Source: Leptobrachium leishanense
Taxonomy: Eukaryota; Chordata; Amphibia; Anura; Megophryidae
Direction: 5' to 3'
Length of the DNA stretch: 64,000 nucleotides
Assembly: GCA_009667805.1 (NCBI GenBank)
Contig: RXON01001627.1
Location: forward strand, 1 to 64,000
The notes beneath the pieces are model-generated. The model did no database searches. It saw nothing but the letters and a program-made list of their open reading frames with translations, and was not told where the DNA came from. Shown here in pieces: positions 1 to 10,469 of the stretch. The number at the start of each line of letters is the position of its first letter. Within the stretch, counting starts at the first letter, position 1. The position numbers and the translations under genes were made by a program.

Positions 1-890
1 ATAGTCAAGCTAACACTATGTATATTTATACTATCATTTTTCTAACTTCTGACTGCTTAAATCCTGTATATAACATTCTAAGGTACTGTAGCGATGTGTT
101 AAAGTTTACTGTGGCAGTACCCATTTTTGGCCACAAGATGGAGACTATCACGATTAAAGACCCTGGACACTTGAACTACATGTCCATGCATGCTTTGCGA
201 AGAAACAGGAAGTGGGTGGGTTTGTGGAGACGCTGTACATCCTGCACCTCGTGGAGAACAGGCAGAGCGCGCCAGGGAGCTGAGGAGAGTGGATGCACAC
301 GCAGAGAAGGAGAGACCAAAAGATAGGCCGGAGCGCAGACAGAGTGGAGCGGGCCTTAGGATTGGGTCACCCAGCCTTGCGGGAGACCGACATCACCATC
401 GATATTATCCGAGTGCAGTGCTGAGGAGAGAAGACCCCTCGAGTAAGGAGTACCGCGGGTCGATTGAAGCGGGGAGCAGGCGGTAAGCTGGCTGAGTCGC
501 GGCTGACAGACAGAAGGCCAGACAACAGATCCGGTGGTCGGCGTCCCCAGTCAATATCGAGCGGAGAGACGTCCTGGGTCAGCGGAACCTCAAGCTTGCG
601 CTGGATGGGTGAGAGGCCCCCAAGGCCGTGTGTAAATTAAGAGCGTACGCTGCTGTTTTCCTTCTAAAACCCACAGGGCCCCAACTGACTAGTCGAAGAC
701 ATCGTTAAAGTAAACTCACTGGCCAGTTGAAAAGTACCCGGGTACCCTACACACACAAATGCATATCACCTCATGTTCTGGGATTAACCTGGGCAGGACT
801 CATTTTCCTTTTTCGAATCGGAACAAGGGGGCAAAGTTAAAGCTACATTCCGAACATTTTTCCTTTTTTTGTTCCCGCTGCGCGCTTATC
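1..890. other. Unassigned GC-rich stretch, no gene recognised
   Basis: Positions about 190-600 are GC- and CpG-rich compared with their surroundings and hold a 98-codon open frame (190-486) rich in Arg, Glu and Gly with no domain I recognise. It could be a 5' UTR or CpG-island fragment, or part of an old element. The right part (about 780-890) has a CCGCTGCGCGCTTATCG string resembling CCGCTACGCGTTTATCG near 3717, on the other side of the L2 insertion, so one host repeat may be split by the LINE. I see no splice-supported exon. Confidence 0.3.
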
Positions 891-892
891 GT

Positions 893-921
893 AATATTAT
901 TATTATTATTATTATTATTAT
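893..921. repeat. (ATT)n microsatellite forming the L2 3' tail
   Basis: About nine ATT repeats lie directly beside the TATAAAG terminus of the minus-strand L2. Read on the minus strand this is the AAT-repeat tail expected at the 3' end of this LINE family. The plus-strand copy near 40150 ends the same way. Confidence 0.85.
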
Positions 922-1122
922 TCTTTTTTATAAAGCGCCAGCATATTCCGCAGCGCTGTACAATAAGCACAGTATAGACAGGGTTACAATACATTGAACA
1001 ACATTTGACAAACAGTACAGGAGGAGATGAGGGCCCTATTCCCGTAGGAACTCACAATCTGGGAGGGTTGGGGTTGGAAACAGGAGGAGAGGACTGTAAG
1101 GTGAGAGTGATTGATGGTTGCG

Positions 1123-2631
1123 TCAGTGAGTTGGGTGGTAGGCCTCCCTAAATAGGAATGTTTTCAGGGAGCGTTTGAAGGAAGAGAAGTTAGGGGAAAG
1201 TCTGACAGCACGAGGGAGAGCGTTCCAGAGAGTGGGGGCTGCGCGTGAGAAATCCTGCAGTCTATCATGGGAAGAGGTGATGCGGGGAGAAGCTAGGCGC
1301 AGGTCACTGTTTGACCTTAGGGAGCGGGCTGGGGTGTATTTGGTGATTAGTGAGGACAGGTAGTGGGGAGCTGAGTTAGTGAGGGTTTTGTAGGTAAGGA
1401 TAAGGATTTTGAACTTAATTCTGCAGTGGATGGGGAGCCAGTGAAGGGACTCGCAGAGGGGAGCGGCAGAGACAGAGCGGCGGGTGAGGTGAATTAGCCT
1501 GGCGGAGGCGTTCAGGATGGATTGTAGGGGGGAGAGGTGGGACAGAGGGAGGCCAGATAAGAGATTATTGCAATAGTCGAGTCGGGAGATTACCAGGGCG
1601 TGTATGAGTTGTTTTGTGGCGACAGCGGTAAGAAATGGCCGAATTCTGTAAATATTACGCAGTTGGTATCGGCAGGAGGAGGAAAGAGACTTGATGTGGG
1701 GGATGAAGGAAAGAGCAGAGTCAAGTGTAACTCCAAGACAGCGAACTTGGTTTGATGGGGAGATGGTGATACCCTCCACCGTGATCGAGAAGTCAGGAGG
1801 TGGGGCGGCATTAGAGGGAGGAATAAGTAGGAGCTCAGTCTTTGACATGTTGATCTTTAGGTGGTGGGAGGCCATCCAGGAGGAGATGCCAGATAAACAG
1901 TCACTGACTTTGGAAAGGACAGGGGGAGAGAGATCAGGGGTAGAGAGGTAGATCTGAGTGTCATCAGCGTAGAGGTGGTAATTAAAGCCAAAGCTGTTGA
2001 TGATTTTGCCCAGGGAGGAGGTGTAGATGGAAAAGAGCAGAGGACCAAGGACAGAGCCTTGAGGTACACCAACAGATAGAGGCAATGAGGAGGAGGAGTT
2101 ACCAGCAAAGGACACACAGAAGGACCTGTTGGATAAATAGGAGTCAATCCAAGCAAGTGCAGTGTCACCGAGACCCAGAGAGTTGAGGGTCTGTAGAAGG
2201 AGGGGGTGGTCAACAGTGTCAAAAGCAGCCGAGAGGTCAAGCAGGATGAGAATAGAATAGTGGCCGTGTTTTTTAGCAGTTAGGAGGTCGTTGGTGACTT
2301 TGGTGAGGGCAGTTTCAGTTGAGTGTAGGGGACGGAAGCCAGATTGCAGGGGGTCAAGTAGGGAATTGGAGGACAGGAAGAGGGAGAGGCGGTTGAAGAC
2401 TAGTTTTTCTAAGAGCTTAGAGGTAAAGGGAAGCAGGGATACAGGACGGTAGTTGGATGGAGAGTTGGGATCTAGGGATGGTTTCTTTAGTAAAGGGGTA
2501 ACTAGCGCGTGTTTGAAGGCGGATGGAAAGGAGCCAGTGGAGAGAGATAGGTTGAAGATGTGTGTGAGAGCAGGGGTGAGGGAGGAGGAGAGGGAGGAAT
2601 TAGATGTGAGGGAATGGGGTCGAGCGGGCAC
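1123..2631 (-). pseudogene. L2 reverse transcriptase region (copy 1)
   Basis: About 500 codons open on the minus strand encode the LINE reverse transcriptase, which copies the element RNA at a nicked target. Visible motifs in order are [23 protein letters not shown] (motif A), [14 protein letters not shown] (motif B) and YADDTQIY (motif C; YADD codons at 1960-1971), then SRLDYCN and a C-terminus ending [11 protein letters not shown]. All core catalytic motifs are present. The frame has no true ATG at its 5' edge: it was entered by a one-base indel, so the functional start was in the upstream endonuclease frame. The C-terminus here is complete, whereas copy 2 is frameshifted near its end. Confidence 0.85.
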
Positions 2632-2693
2632 GTGGTGAGATGTGAGGAGGACAATAAGGAATTGACTTCCTCCTCAGTGGTTGGGAGGAAGCG

Positions 2694-3446
2694 TCAGAGG
2701 GTGGCAGATGGGACCTGTGGGAGTGGAGGTGGCAGATAACTATCTTGTGTTGGGATGTTGCTTCTGATAGTTAAAGTTTTACTGAGGAAGTAGTCTGCCA
2801 GCTCTTGAGCGCTGAAGGCAGCTGAGGGGGGAGGTGCAGGTGGGTAGAGGAGGGTGTTGAAGGTGGACCAGAGCCGTTTAGGGTTGGAGGACAGCGTAGA
2901 TATAAGAGATGAGAAGAAGGATTGTTTGGCCAAGTGGAGGGCAGAGGTGTATGACCGGAGAATAAACTTGAAGTGAACAAAATCAGCTTCAGAGCGGGAT
3001 TTCCTCCAGGCACGCTCTGCGGTGCGGGAGCATCTTTGCAGGTAGCGAGTCTGGAGGGTGTGCCAGGGCTGAAGCTGGCGGCGTGGGGCCTTACAGAGTC
3101 GAAGAGGAGCAAGAGTGTCTAGAGCAGAGATAAGCGTAGTGTTGTAGTGATTAGTGGCAGCATCAGGGCAGGTGAAGGATGAGGTATGAGGGAGGTGGTG
3201 AAGTAGGTTGGAGAATTGATGGGGGTCCACAGCCTGTAGATTCCTGCGAGTGTGTGTGCGGGGTGGGGGAGCAGGGTGTTTAGGAAGTCCAGATAGGTTG
3301 AAAGAGAGAAGGTGGTGGTCAGAGATGGGGAAAGGGCGACAGTTGAACTCAGAAATGGAGCAGAGGTTGGAAAAGACAAGGTCAATAGCGTGACCATCGC
3401 GGTGGGTAGGGAGGAGGGAGGATTGTGTGAGTCCAAGGGAGGACAT
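2694..3446 (-). pseudogene. L2 endonuclease C-terminal region and linker (copy 1)
   Basis: This frame carries the SDHHLLSFNL motif typical of the end of an AP-type endonuclease, preceded by HRDGHAIDLVFSN. It then continues into the basic linker toward the reverse transcriptase and ends at a TGA near 2694. Copy 2 has TGC at the equivalent place, so the stop is probably a point mutation. The N-terminal endonuclease motifs are missing because the element is truncated. Confidence 0.8.
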
Positions 3447-3588
3447 GAGTGAAAGAAGTTTGGAGGCAGCAGGGGCGGAAGGATCGTCAATGGGAATGTT
3501 GAAGTCCCCGAGAACTAGGCATGGAAGATTAGAAGACAGAAAGTGAGAGAGCCAGGTAGCAAAGTGGTCAAAGAACTGGGAGGTTGGT

Positions 3589-4012
3589 AATACGAGAACT
3601 GTGTATTTTATTGTGTCCCGCTACGCGGTTTTTCCTCGAATTTCGTATCTTTTAATTTTCTGCTCGGTCGGGGTTTTTTCCGAAAATACGAAGTCCTCGT
3701 GTTTTCGTTTCTTTTACCGCTACGCGTTTATCGTGTTACGAAAGTACTGTAAATCTTCCTGCATATACCGTGTCTCAAGAACTGCAAACCTTTTAGTAAA
3801 CCTTTTTTTAATTATAAAACTGTTCAGCGTGTTGGAGTATATTTATTCCCTAGTGCGGGGAGACTGGCCCGTGGTTCATTTTCAGCGGCTCCTCCGGGAG
3901 TGAGCGCTACAGTACATTTTTGTGAGACTACTTTATTGATATATGTTCATATCAGGTCGTGTTTATCACTCCTGTAGCTCCTTTTTGGTCATATGGTAGT
4001 CCATTGTAAGCA
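3589..4012 (+). other. Unassigned flank of the L2, AT-rich, possible Penelope-like relic
   Basis: A 100-codon open frame at 3601-3903 shows no recognisable domain. The stretch is rich in CGAAA, TACG and CGCTACGCG strings and leads straight into the diverged tandem repeats that follow. I infer it belongs to the same old element as those repeats, but no protein motif proves it. Confidence 0.25.
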
Positions 4013-4985
4013 TTGGACTTTGTGCGTCAGAGGCAGTGTTGGACCAATTATTGGCCCTTCATCCATTACTTAGCATCGATGTGATCGACAGTTCTTATCC
4101 AGTATGTACATGTAGTTGACCGGCTTTTTTAGGTCACAGGATATCTTTAGTATGCTGCCCCAGTAAAGTTGTTTGTGGGCTGCCTATACTTAACTATATT
4201 GCAGTTTCGTGCTTAATTACAATGGTCATGAGAGACACACATTTTTTCATTGGTTATTTATCTAGCAGAATGGCCTCTTCAGGCTATATGAGGCCTAATT
4301 GGATCGCTATGTAGCCTTTCTGCCTCTTTGAAATATGTATCTCTGGGCATTCTGTGGTACCGTTATTTATTCTATCAATAACGCAGTGCTATTTAGTATG
4401 TATGGTATCTTATTGTTTTCATTGGTCCTTAAGCGTCACGTGGTGTGTCAGACCAATCATTAGCCCGATTCGTATTACTTAGTAGCTACGAGATTGACAG
4501 CCTCTTACTATTGTGTACACCGAGCCGATTGGCTTCTTTCAGTCATATGACGCTCTAACCATACCGTCCTAGTTGGTTGGCTTTGTATCGGCCGCCTATA
4601 TCATAACGCAGCTTTTAAGCCACATCAGTCTCCATTAGTGTTTATCTACCATATAATGTCCACAGATCAGACAACCCTCTCCTTTTCTTAGTGGCTATAT
4701 ATGCAGCAGATCAGCTTTTCTAAGCCATATGACGCTAGGAGATTGATAGCTCCCTACTACTGTGTACACTGAGCCGATTGGTGGTTTTCTGGTCATATGA
4801 TGTTCCAATTATGCCGTCCCGGTGGTTTGGCTTGCCATCGGCCGCCTATACCATAACGCAGCTCTTAAGCCATATTAGTTTGCACTAGTGTTTATCCACT
4901 ACACAACGTTCATAAATCAGACACTTTTGCTATTGGCTATATATGCAGCAGATCGACTTTTCTAAGCTATATGACGCTCAACACG
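4013..4985. repeat. Diverged large tandem repeats (about 250-410 bp units)
   Basis: Three related units are visible. ATTGG...GTGTCAGACCAAT...ATTACTTAG occurs near 4013-4075 and again near 4421-4480. The block running from GATTGACAG through GTGTACACCGAGCCGATTGG, GGCCGCCTATA and ATATATGCAGCAGATC to TATATGACGCT occurs at about 4492-4738 and again at 4739-4985. A more diverged version starts near 4084. The last two units are about 75-80 percent similar by eye. Large tandem units just upstream of a hammerhead fold are reminiscent of Penelope-like pseudo-LTRs, which is an inference. Confidence 0.65.
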
Positions 4986-5289
4986 ATCATTCCAAGTATT
5001 GTCTTTCTAATTTCTTTTGTTTGTCTTTCGATTTCATTCTATGTATTTTTCTATTTTTAGATCAGTTTAGACAGGCCTCCCCAACTATATGGCCTTTTTA
5101 GTCTAATGATGACTGTCGGCTACCATGGGATTATCCGTTATTCCACTATTCATTATTCCATTATCACTTACATCTGACTTGAATTAAGCAGTAATTGTCC
5201 ACTCCCACCTCTATTGATTTGACTTTTCAAATAGTATTTAACCAGCCTTGGTGACACACGGTACCGATATTAAATCACAATCTATGTTT

Positions 5290-5336
5290 GACTCCCGATG
5301 AAGCTGGTCTAGTACCGGCGAAACACGTGTCGAGTC
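5290..5336 (+). ncRNA. Hammerhead-ribozyme-like fold (type I layout)
   Basis: In order: helix I 5' strand GACTC (5290-5294); core CCGATGA (5295-5301; consensus CUGAUGA, so U4 is C); helix II GCTGG/CCGGC (5303-5307 with 5315-5319) closing a 7-nt loop; GAAA (5320-5323); a self-complementary helix III, ACACGTGT (5323-5330); the cleavage-site C (5331) in a GTC context; and helix I 3' strand GAGTC (5332-5336), which pairs perfectly with 5290-5294. One A at 5302 sits between the core and helix II. Type I hammerheads with a very short helix III are known from newt satellite 2 and Penelope-like elements and act as dimers. The U4C change and the extra A may make this copy inactive. Confidence 0.65.
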
Positions 5337-5399
5337 CTGTGTTTGCTTTTAAATTTGTACAATATGAATTAACAGGGAGAGTATAGAATCTTTAGTTTT

Positions 5400-6606
5400 G
5401 TAAGGGACAGCTATAAGTATAGTTGATTGCCTTTGGCTATTTATCGTTAATATGGCTGTTGGTTGGACTATGTCCTAAAGCACTGTTGCCTTGAGTGGGA
5501 CAGCTGCAAGTGTATTTGTTGACTTTCACTTCTAAATGTATTGTGATTTTTACGACTACGCTCTGTTGCAAGATTGATATCCCTAAGTATTATGATGCCT
5601 TTTGCTAACTAGCCTATTTGCGACATTGCTGATTACAGCTTACAATCGCTAGCTTACAGTTTATTTAGGCTTTTCCCACAAGGTAGCCAGGCGAAATGGA
5701 CGGTGTTATTATAGTCCGATATTCTGGCTCATACTAACCTTGGTGGGTATAATTCGCAGTGCATCGTTCTGGGTGTCCCACATACCATAGCGTAGTGGTA
5801 CTTTGAGCATTAATCTGCCATCATAAAGGTTTCCAATCACGTCCCATAAGCCAATTTTGGCAACTGTTGATGCACTTCCTATCCAACAGCGTATTTTACA
5901 CCTCTGGTTATAGGTATATATATGTTCCCCAAAGCTGCAATTCAAGTATTGTTCTGTATATATAATATACTCCTTTTCTACCTGTTGCCAATTGTGTATT
6001 TGTCTAAGTGTCTATTCGTTTTTTAACTATTATTGGTCCGATTAATGTGTGTGTCTTTGCATTATAATTATTAAAAGTTACGTTTTAATTAGCACTCCCT
6101 TCTGCGAATTGAGGGTTTATCCCTCAAATCTTTTTCTTTTCCCTTTCTTTATACACAGCCGTAGACTTGAAGTTGTGCAAAATTAGAGTTTTTTTTATCC
6201 CATAAACAAACGCCACACTTTGCTTGAATCGCGATTGCAGACTAAAAATCAAAGCCTAGCTCAATTAGAGCTCCTACTATTCATACAGCACTCCTAACTA
6301 TCTTGAAACTATAATCTAATAAACGAAAGAAAAAAAACTCTTTAAGAAGTGTTACTGCTCCCCGCCCTGCTCTGAGCAGTCTGATTAGAAACACTTCTGA
6401 CCAGGAGTCAGCAGCCTGGGAATTTACCTTGTAAAGGAGAAAAGCCTTCAGGGGCGCATCTAAGTTTTTATATAAACATAGTCACATATAGTATCATATA
6501 CGTAAAAGTAGTGTATCTAGGATCGTGTGTTACTTGGGAAACTGGTAGGAAATATATATCACTGGGGAAGTGACGCCACCTCGTGTCCTATAGAGGTATA
6601 GGGTTT
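5400..6606. other. Unassigned AT-rich DNA
   Basis: No long open frame (the largest is 78 codons on the minus strand, 5709-5945) and no protein motif. Part of 5340-6000 may be the downstream portion of the same Penelope-like relic as the hammerhead. Around 6200-6600 there is ordinary AT-rich sequence. Confidence 0.3.
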
Positions 6607-7744
6607 TTAACCCCTTCGCTGCTATGGACGTGCTCAGCGCGTCCACCCGCAGGTAACGTTCCTTGCGGTGGACGCGCTGAGCGCGTCCTCCCTTTGGGTC
6701 CAGCGATCGGCCGATCGCTGGGCCCCCCGGTGCAGGCTAATTCAGGCGCCGCCCCCCCCCGCCCGTGCGGAGGAGGTGCCTGAAAGGGAGGGGGGAGGTC
6801 CTTCGGACCTCTCTCCATCCCGATTGCCGGCGTTGCGGGAGTTAATACAGGCACCGTTTGGAAGGGCACAGCCTGCCCTTCCTAACGGTACCTGGAATTA
6901 ACCCCATGGGGGCTGGATCACGAATCGGCGCCGAAAAGCGCCGGTTCGTGATCCTTTCCTGGAGCTGGCCGACATCTTGGATGTCGGCCAAGCTTGCGGG
7001 AATGCCCCCTGAGGACTGGCGTCATCGTGCATAGCACGATGACGCCAGTCTTGGAGTTAACCCCTAACTGCCACCAATGGTGGAGATAGGGGGTTCCAAT
7101 GAACCCCCTATCTCCCGATCCGTGGCAGTTAGGGGTTAAAGTTTGATATTGTTGGATCAGCCAGAGCATGGCCGTTCCAACAATACCAAACCTGACTATG
7201 AAAAAAGTTTTTTAAAAAAGTTTAATAAAAATAAATTAAAAAAAAAAAAAAAAAAAGTTTTTTTTTCTTTTTTTTGGTTCGTTAATGCAGCAATATTGTT
7301 CCCATTTCAATTATAATGTGAACAATGATGCTGCACTAATGATTTTTGTATGCGGTGCGTTTGTTAAAAATCGAGTCATTTTCCCAAAAAAAAAAAATGT
7401 AACGAGACCCCATCTCTAATTTTTTTAACAAGCGCACCCCATACAAAATATAACCGCAATTGCTCGCATGTTAAAATGTGAAAAAAAAAAACACTTTACA
7501 CATTGTAAATTATTGAAAATTCATATTTTATTGCATTTTTTGTTATAATATACAGACAGGTCATGACGTATACATATAATAATGACATATTATGAATCTG
7601 CCGAGTCTGACGGAAAGAACGATATATAATATGTCTGGGTCATATACTAAAATAAGCCTTCAAAACACGTTTAAACATGATGAGCAAAACCGGTAAAAAT
7701 GACCTCAGCAGAGGCGGGAAAAGCCTCAGCAGCGAAAGGGTTAA
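6607..7744. mobile_element. piggyBac-like non-autonomous element with TTAA target duplication
   Basis: TTAA at 6607-6610 and 7741-7744 flanks terminal inverted repeats CCCCTTCGCTGCT (from 6611) and AGCAGCGAAAGGG (to 7740). TTAA duplication and CCC-starting ends are the signature of piggyBac-type transposition. The interior is non-coding and packed with hairpins: a palindrome built on GACTGGCGTCATCGTG (about 7014-7052), a pair based on AACTGCCAC...GTGGCAGTT (about 7064-7130), and GCGC-rich foldbacks at 6620-6720. A poly-A/T-rich segment follows at 7200-7520. Related copies lie at 14897-15313 and about 43405-43683. Confidence 0.75.
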
Positions 7745-8008
7745 ACAGGTTTAGTGTAACATAGCTCAGGTTGATGGGGATATATTGTATAAACAACCCC
7801 TGAATAACACAACTTGCATTAAAAACAGTGCGATATATGCAAAATAGATTGCAACATATGCCAAAAGCAAATTCTATGGAAAACAGTAAAAAAACAATAC
7901 AATTCATAAAAAATTCCAGTGGTAGTGTACAGTGGGGTCCTTGCAGTCTGTGTGTCCTAAATCAAAGAACCACGTTTGATCTGTGCATAAGTATGCACAC
8001 AATATAGA
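7745..8008. other. Short unassigned AT-rich stretch
   Basis: No gene motif. It contains an A-rich, largely repetitive sequence between two MITEs. Confidence 0.3.
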
Positions 8009-8736
8009 CAGGGTTATAATGACTTTTCGTTCCCCGCACTTCGGGGGCGATTTGGCAATCCTACTTCGCTGACCCTGCAGTGTGTATTCAGCAAGTACTG
8101 CAGGGAAAACCCGCCGAACACTCACCGAAACCCGCAGAAACAGCTGGATTAACCCGCCCAAGAAACCTGACTAGCCGCCGATCACAGCGCAGAGCAGCCA
8201 ACGGAAAAAGCCGACACGCAGACGAAGGAGATGAAAACAAAAACAAAACGCTTCCAAAGCTGTTTGCAAAAAAACTACTGAACATAAATGTCTGGAATTT
8301 ACATATAAGATGTTATGAATGATAATAAAAAGGTCTGTTACAGAAAAAAAAAAAAAAAAATGGAAGAAAAAGTTTGCAAAAAAAACCCCAAAAATGCCTA
8401 AACAATAAATAAATCTATAGACTTTTTGCTGCAGATTAAAATAATAAGCGGTTTATTAGATATTGGATTAAAACGGGAATATTTTTAACATTGAAGCCTA
8501 TGGGATTCACCGGAATAAACCTGCTGAATGAAACCACTGAATAGCAGGGTAATTCAGCAACTTTTCACTGCTGGTTTTTGTTCTCGAACAGGCACCGTAT
8601 GTGCAGGCAATTCGCCAGGATTTGGCGAACTGCCTGCTCTCTGAATAGCCGAATGGCCAGGAAAGGTGACCGAACGCTGAATTCCACTGTTGGGTTACCT
8701 TTTCGGCCACGATTCGGATCTCTTTGAATAACCCAG
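8009..8736. mobile_element. TTATTCA-family MITE, copy A
   Basis: Begins CAGGGTTAT and ends GATCTCTTTGAATAACCCAG. The interior runs through ACTTTTCGTTC, a GC-rich block with CCCGCCGAACAC, an AT-rich middle, then GTGCAGGCAATTCGCCAGGA and CTGAATAGCCGAATG. Two other copies (16824-17651 and the inverted 52263-53098) share the same order of blocks. No transposase frame is present. The superfamily is uncertain because I cannot define a clear target-site duplication. Confidence 0.7.
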
Positions 8737-8990
8737 ATAGTTTCTGGTTTCAAGATTCCACATTTTTAAGTTTCAAGAGGATATTACAAACAAGCATGTT
8801 ATACTGAGCTAGGCATGTTAACTAAGTGAAGCCTTTCATATGTGCTTAAGATACAAATAATGAGAGATAATTTTTTTCCAACGTCTACTTTAAATTCTTG
8901 CCAGCTCTGCACATACACATCCAAATCATATAAGCGGGCAGGCAATTTATCTCTTTCAGGTGGGCTCCCCCATACCTTGTCCTATACAGT

Positions 8991-9420
8991 AAGGCTAGGG
9001 TCAGACTAACGCATTTTTCACGTTGTCCGTGAAAAAGTGCGTTCGAACGAATGGACTTATTTTTTCACGGAATACGCAATAGCGGTCATACGATGCGCAG
9101 TTTCATCCGTGATTTTGTACGGATCATCAATAAAACACTCTTTGGGTCTGGACGTTATGTTGGCCGGACATGAGCAGCGTCTGACGTCTCCTAATCACAC
9201 ACACACGCCGCTAGCGGACGCAGCGCACTCTGTACGTCAGTACTAGTGGTTTCACGTTCTCGAAAAAATGCGTTTGTTTGCCGCTTGCGTTGCGCGGCCG
9301 CACTTTTGTGCGACCGTACTTCGTATATTGGCCGTCATTGCCCGGCATCTGCTGCTAGCACGGCCGTGATTATGTGCGGCTGCACGCGCGTTCGCACTGC
9401 CTCAGTCTGACCCTAGCCTT
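8991..9420. mobile_element. Inverted-repeat MITE (TAAGGCTAGGGTCAGAC ends)
   Basis: The ends TAAGGCTAGGGTCAGAC (8991) and its complement GTCTGACCCTAGCCTTA (to 9420) match perfectly over 17 bp. The interior is a foldback built of near-palindromic blocks containing CACTTTTTCACGG-like and GCGGCCGC-like strings. Non-coding. A more diverged relative lies at about 11348-11785. Confidence 0.75.
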
Positions 9421-9441
9421 AAATGGGATTTCCCAGTCCCG

Positions 9442-9545
9442 CACATAATTTATTTATTTATTTATAAAAGTGTTTTAGCAGGAAGGATACATTGAGATTT
9501 CTCTCGTTTTCAAGTATGTCCTGGGTTCAAGAACATTAAAATGTT
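9442..9545 (-). repeat. Short retroelement 3' tail with (TAAA)n, copy 1
   Basis: The block TATTTATTTATTTATAAA...GGAAGGATACATTGAGATTTCTCTCGTTTTCAA...CCTGGGTTCAAGAACATT is the reverse complement of sequences at 27340-27448 and 59785-59885. Three copies sharing one boundary and an A/T-repeat tail indicate a dispersed LINE or SINE 3' end. Confidence 0.7.
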
Positions 9546-9944
9546 ACAGTCGTTACAGAAATACAAAGCTAATAAGATGCAAGATATTAAAAAAATATAA
9601 AAAAAATATTAAAAATCCAAAAAGGTGCTGATATTGTGAAGACACAGCTTCAGCGACACAAATCTAGCTCTGTGCACGCCAAGAAAATCTAGCTTAAAAT
9701 CCCATGAGAACCGTGAAGTCACTAATAAATTATAAAATCATAATAAATATAAAAGGGGGAAAGGAAAAATAAATAAAGTACCAGTGCTTAACACAAACAT
9801 AAAAACAGGCATAAAAGATGCCAGCACAGAAAAAAAATCTGTAAAACAGGACAGAACACAAACCAGAATCCAGCAATTCACAGGGCTCTAGATTGTAAGA
9901 TCCTCTGATTATGGCCCTCTACACCTCTCGGCTGTGGATCCTAA

Positions 9945-10125
9945 CAGGGTTATTCAGAGAGCGGTGAAAAGCAGGAGAATGACTGGAGAATGAAAAATTC
10001 TAGGTCAAGATATCCAAACCAGAAAAATTCTCCCATTTATCTCACTTTCCAAATCGGCTATTATGACCTAGAATTTTCCATTCTCCAGTCATTCTCCTGT
10101 TTTTCACCGCTCTCTTACTCTGAAG
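9945..10125. mobile_element. Small foldback MITE related to the TTATTCA family
   Basis: Starts CAGGGTTATTCAGAGAGCGG and forms a long inverted repeat: GGTGAAAAGCAGGAGAATGA at the left pairs with TCATTCTCC...TTTTTCACC at the right. The right terminal repeat is degraded. A second copy lies at 30545-30699 with the right end preserved as TCTGAATAACCCTG. Confidence 0.7.
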
Positions 10126-10143
10126 TTTGTAGCAGTGTTCGTT

Positions 10144-10468
10144 TAAGGCCGGGTGCACACTAGACTAGAGATGATGTTTTTTTTAACGCACTAACGCGCG
10201 TTAAAAAAAAAAAACATCGTACCCGACGCTCGTCCACGCCCCCTTGCGTTATCTTCCATAGGAGGATAGCGGAGCACCCGTCGACGTGAATCCTAGCGTT
10301 CTAGAATGGCGATGCGCTAGGATTCGCGTCGACGGGTGCTCCGCTATCCTCCTATGGAAGATAACGCAAGGGGGGGGGGGGGGTAGACGAGTGTCGAGTA
10401 CGATGATTTTTTTTTTAACGCGCGTTAGTGCGTTAAAAAAAAACGTCTAGTGTGCAGCCGGCCTTATT
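10144..10468. mobile_element. Near-perfect long hairpin MITE
   Basis: The ends GGCCGGGTGCACACTAGAC and GTCTAGTGTGCAGCCGGCC are complementary, and the arms continue for about 150 bp each. For example, CGTTATCTTCCATAGGAGGA (left) pairs with TCCTCCTATGGAAGATAACG (right), with a short loop around AGAATGGCGA near 10300. The arms also include long A and T runs and a G run at 10371-10382. Strong arm identity suggests recent origin or gene conversion. Confidence 0.75.
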
Positions 10469-10469
10469 C

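Larger units (their letters stand above)
893..3588 (-). mobile_element. L2-type LINE retrotransposon, 5'-truncated (copy 1)
   Basis: A non-LTR retrotransposon reading right to left. It keeps the end of the endonuclease region, the linker, the whole reverse transcriptase and the 3' UTR with an AAT tail. The match to the plus-strand copy at 36-40 kb runs from 3588 to the tail and corresponds to 37488-40169 there. 5' truncation at 3588 is typical of target-primed reverse transcription. Lesions seen: an in-frame TGA near 2694, and a one-base deletion near 2594 relative to copy 2 that puts the 5' and 3' coding parts in different frames. The reverse transcriptase part is open to its natural end. 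Confidence 0.9.

Noticed and set aside
190..486. 98-codon Arg/Glu-rich frame as a host exon
   Set aside because: No splice support, no recognised domain; composition follows the GC-rich DNA.
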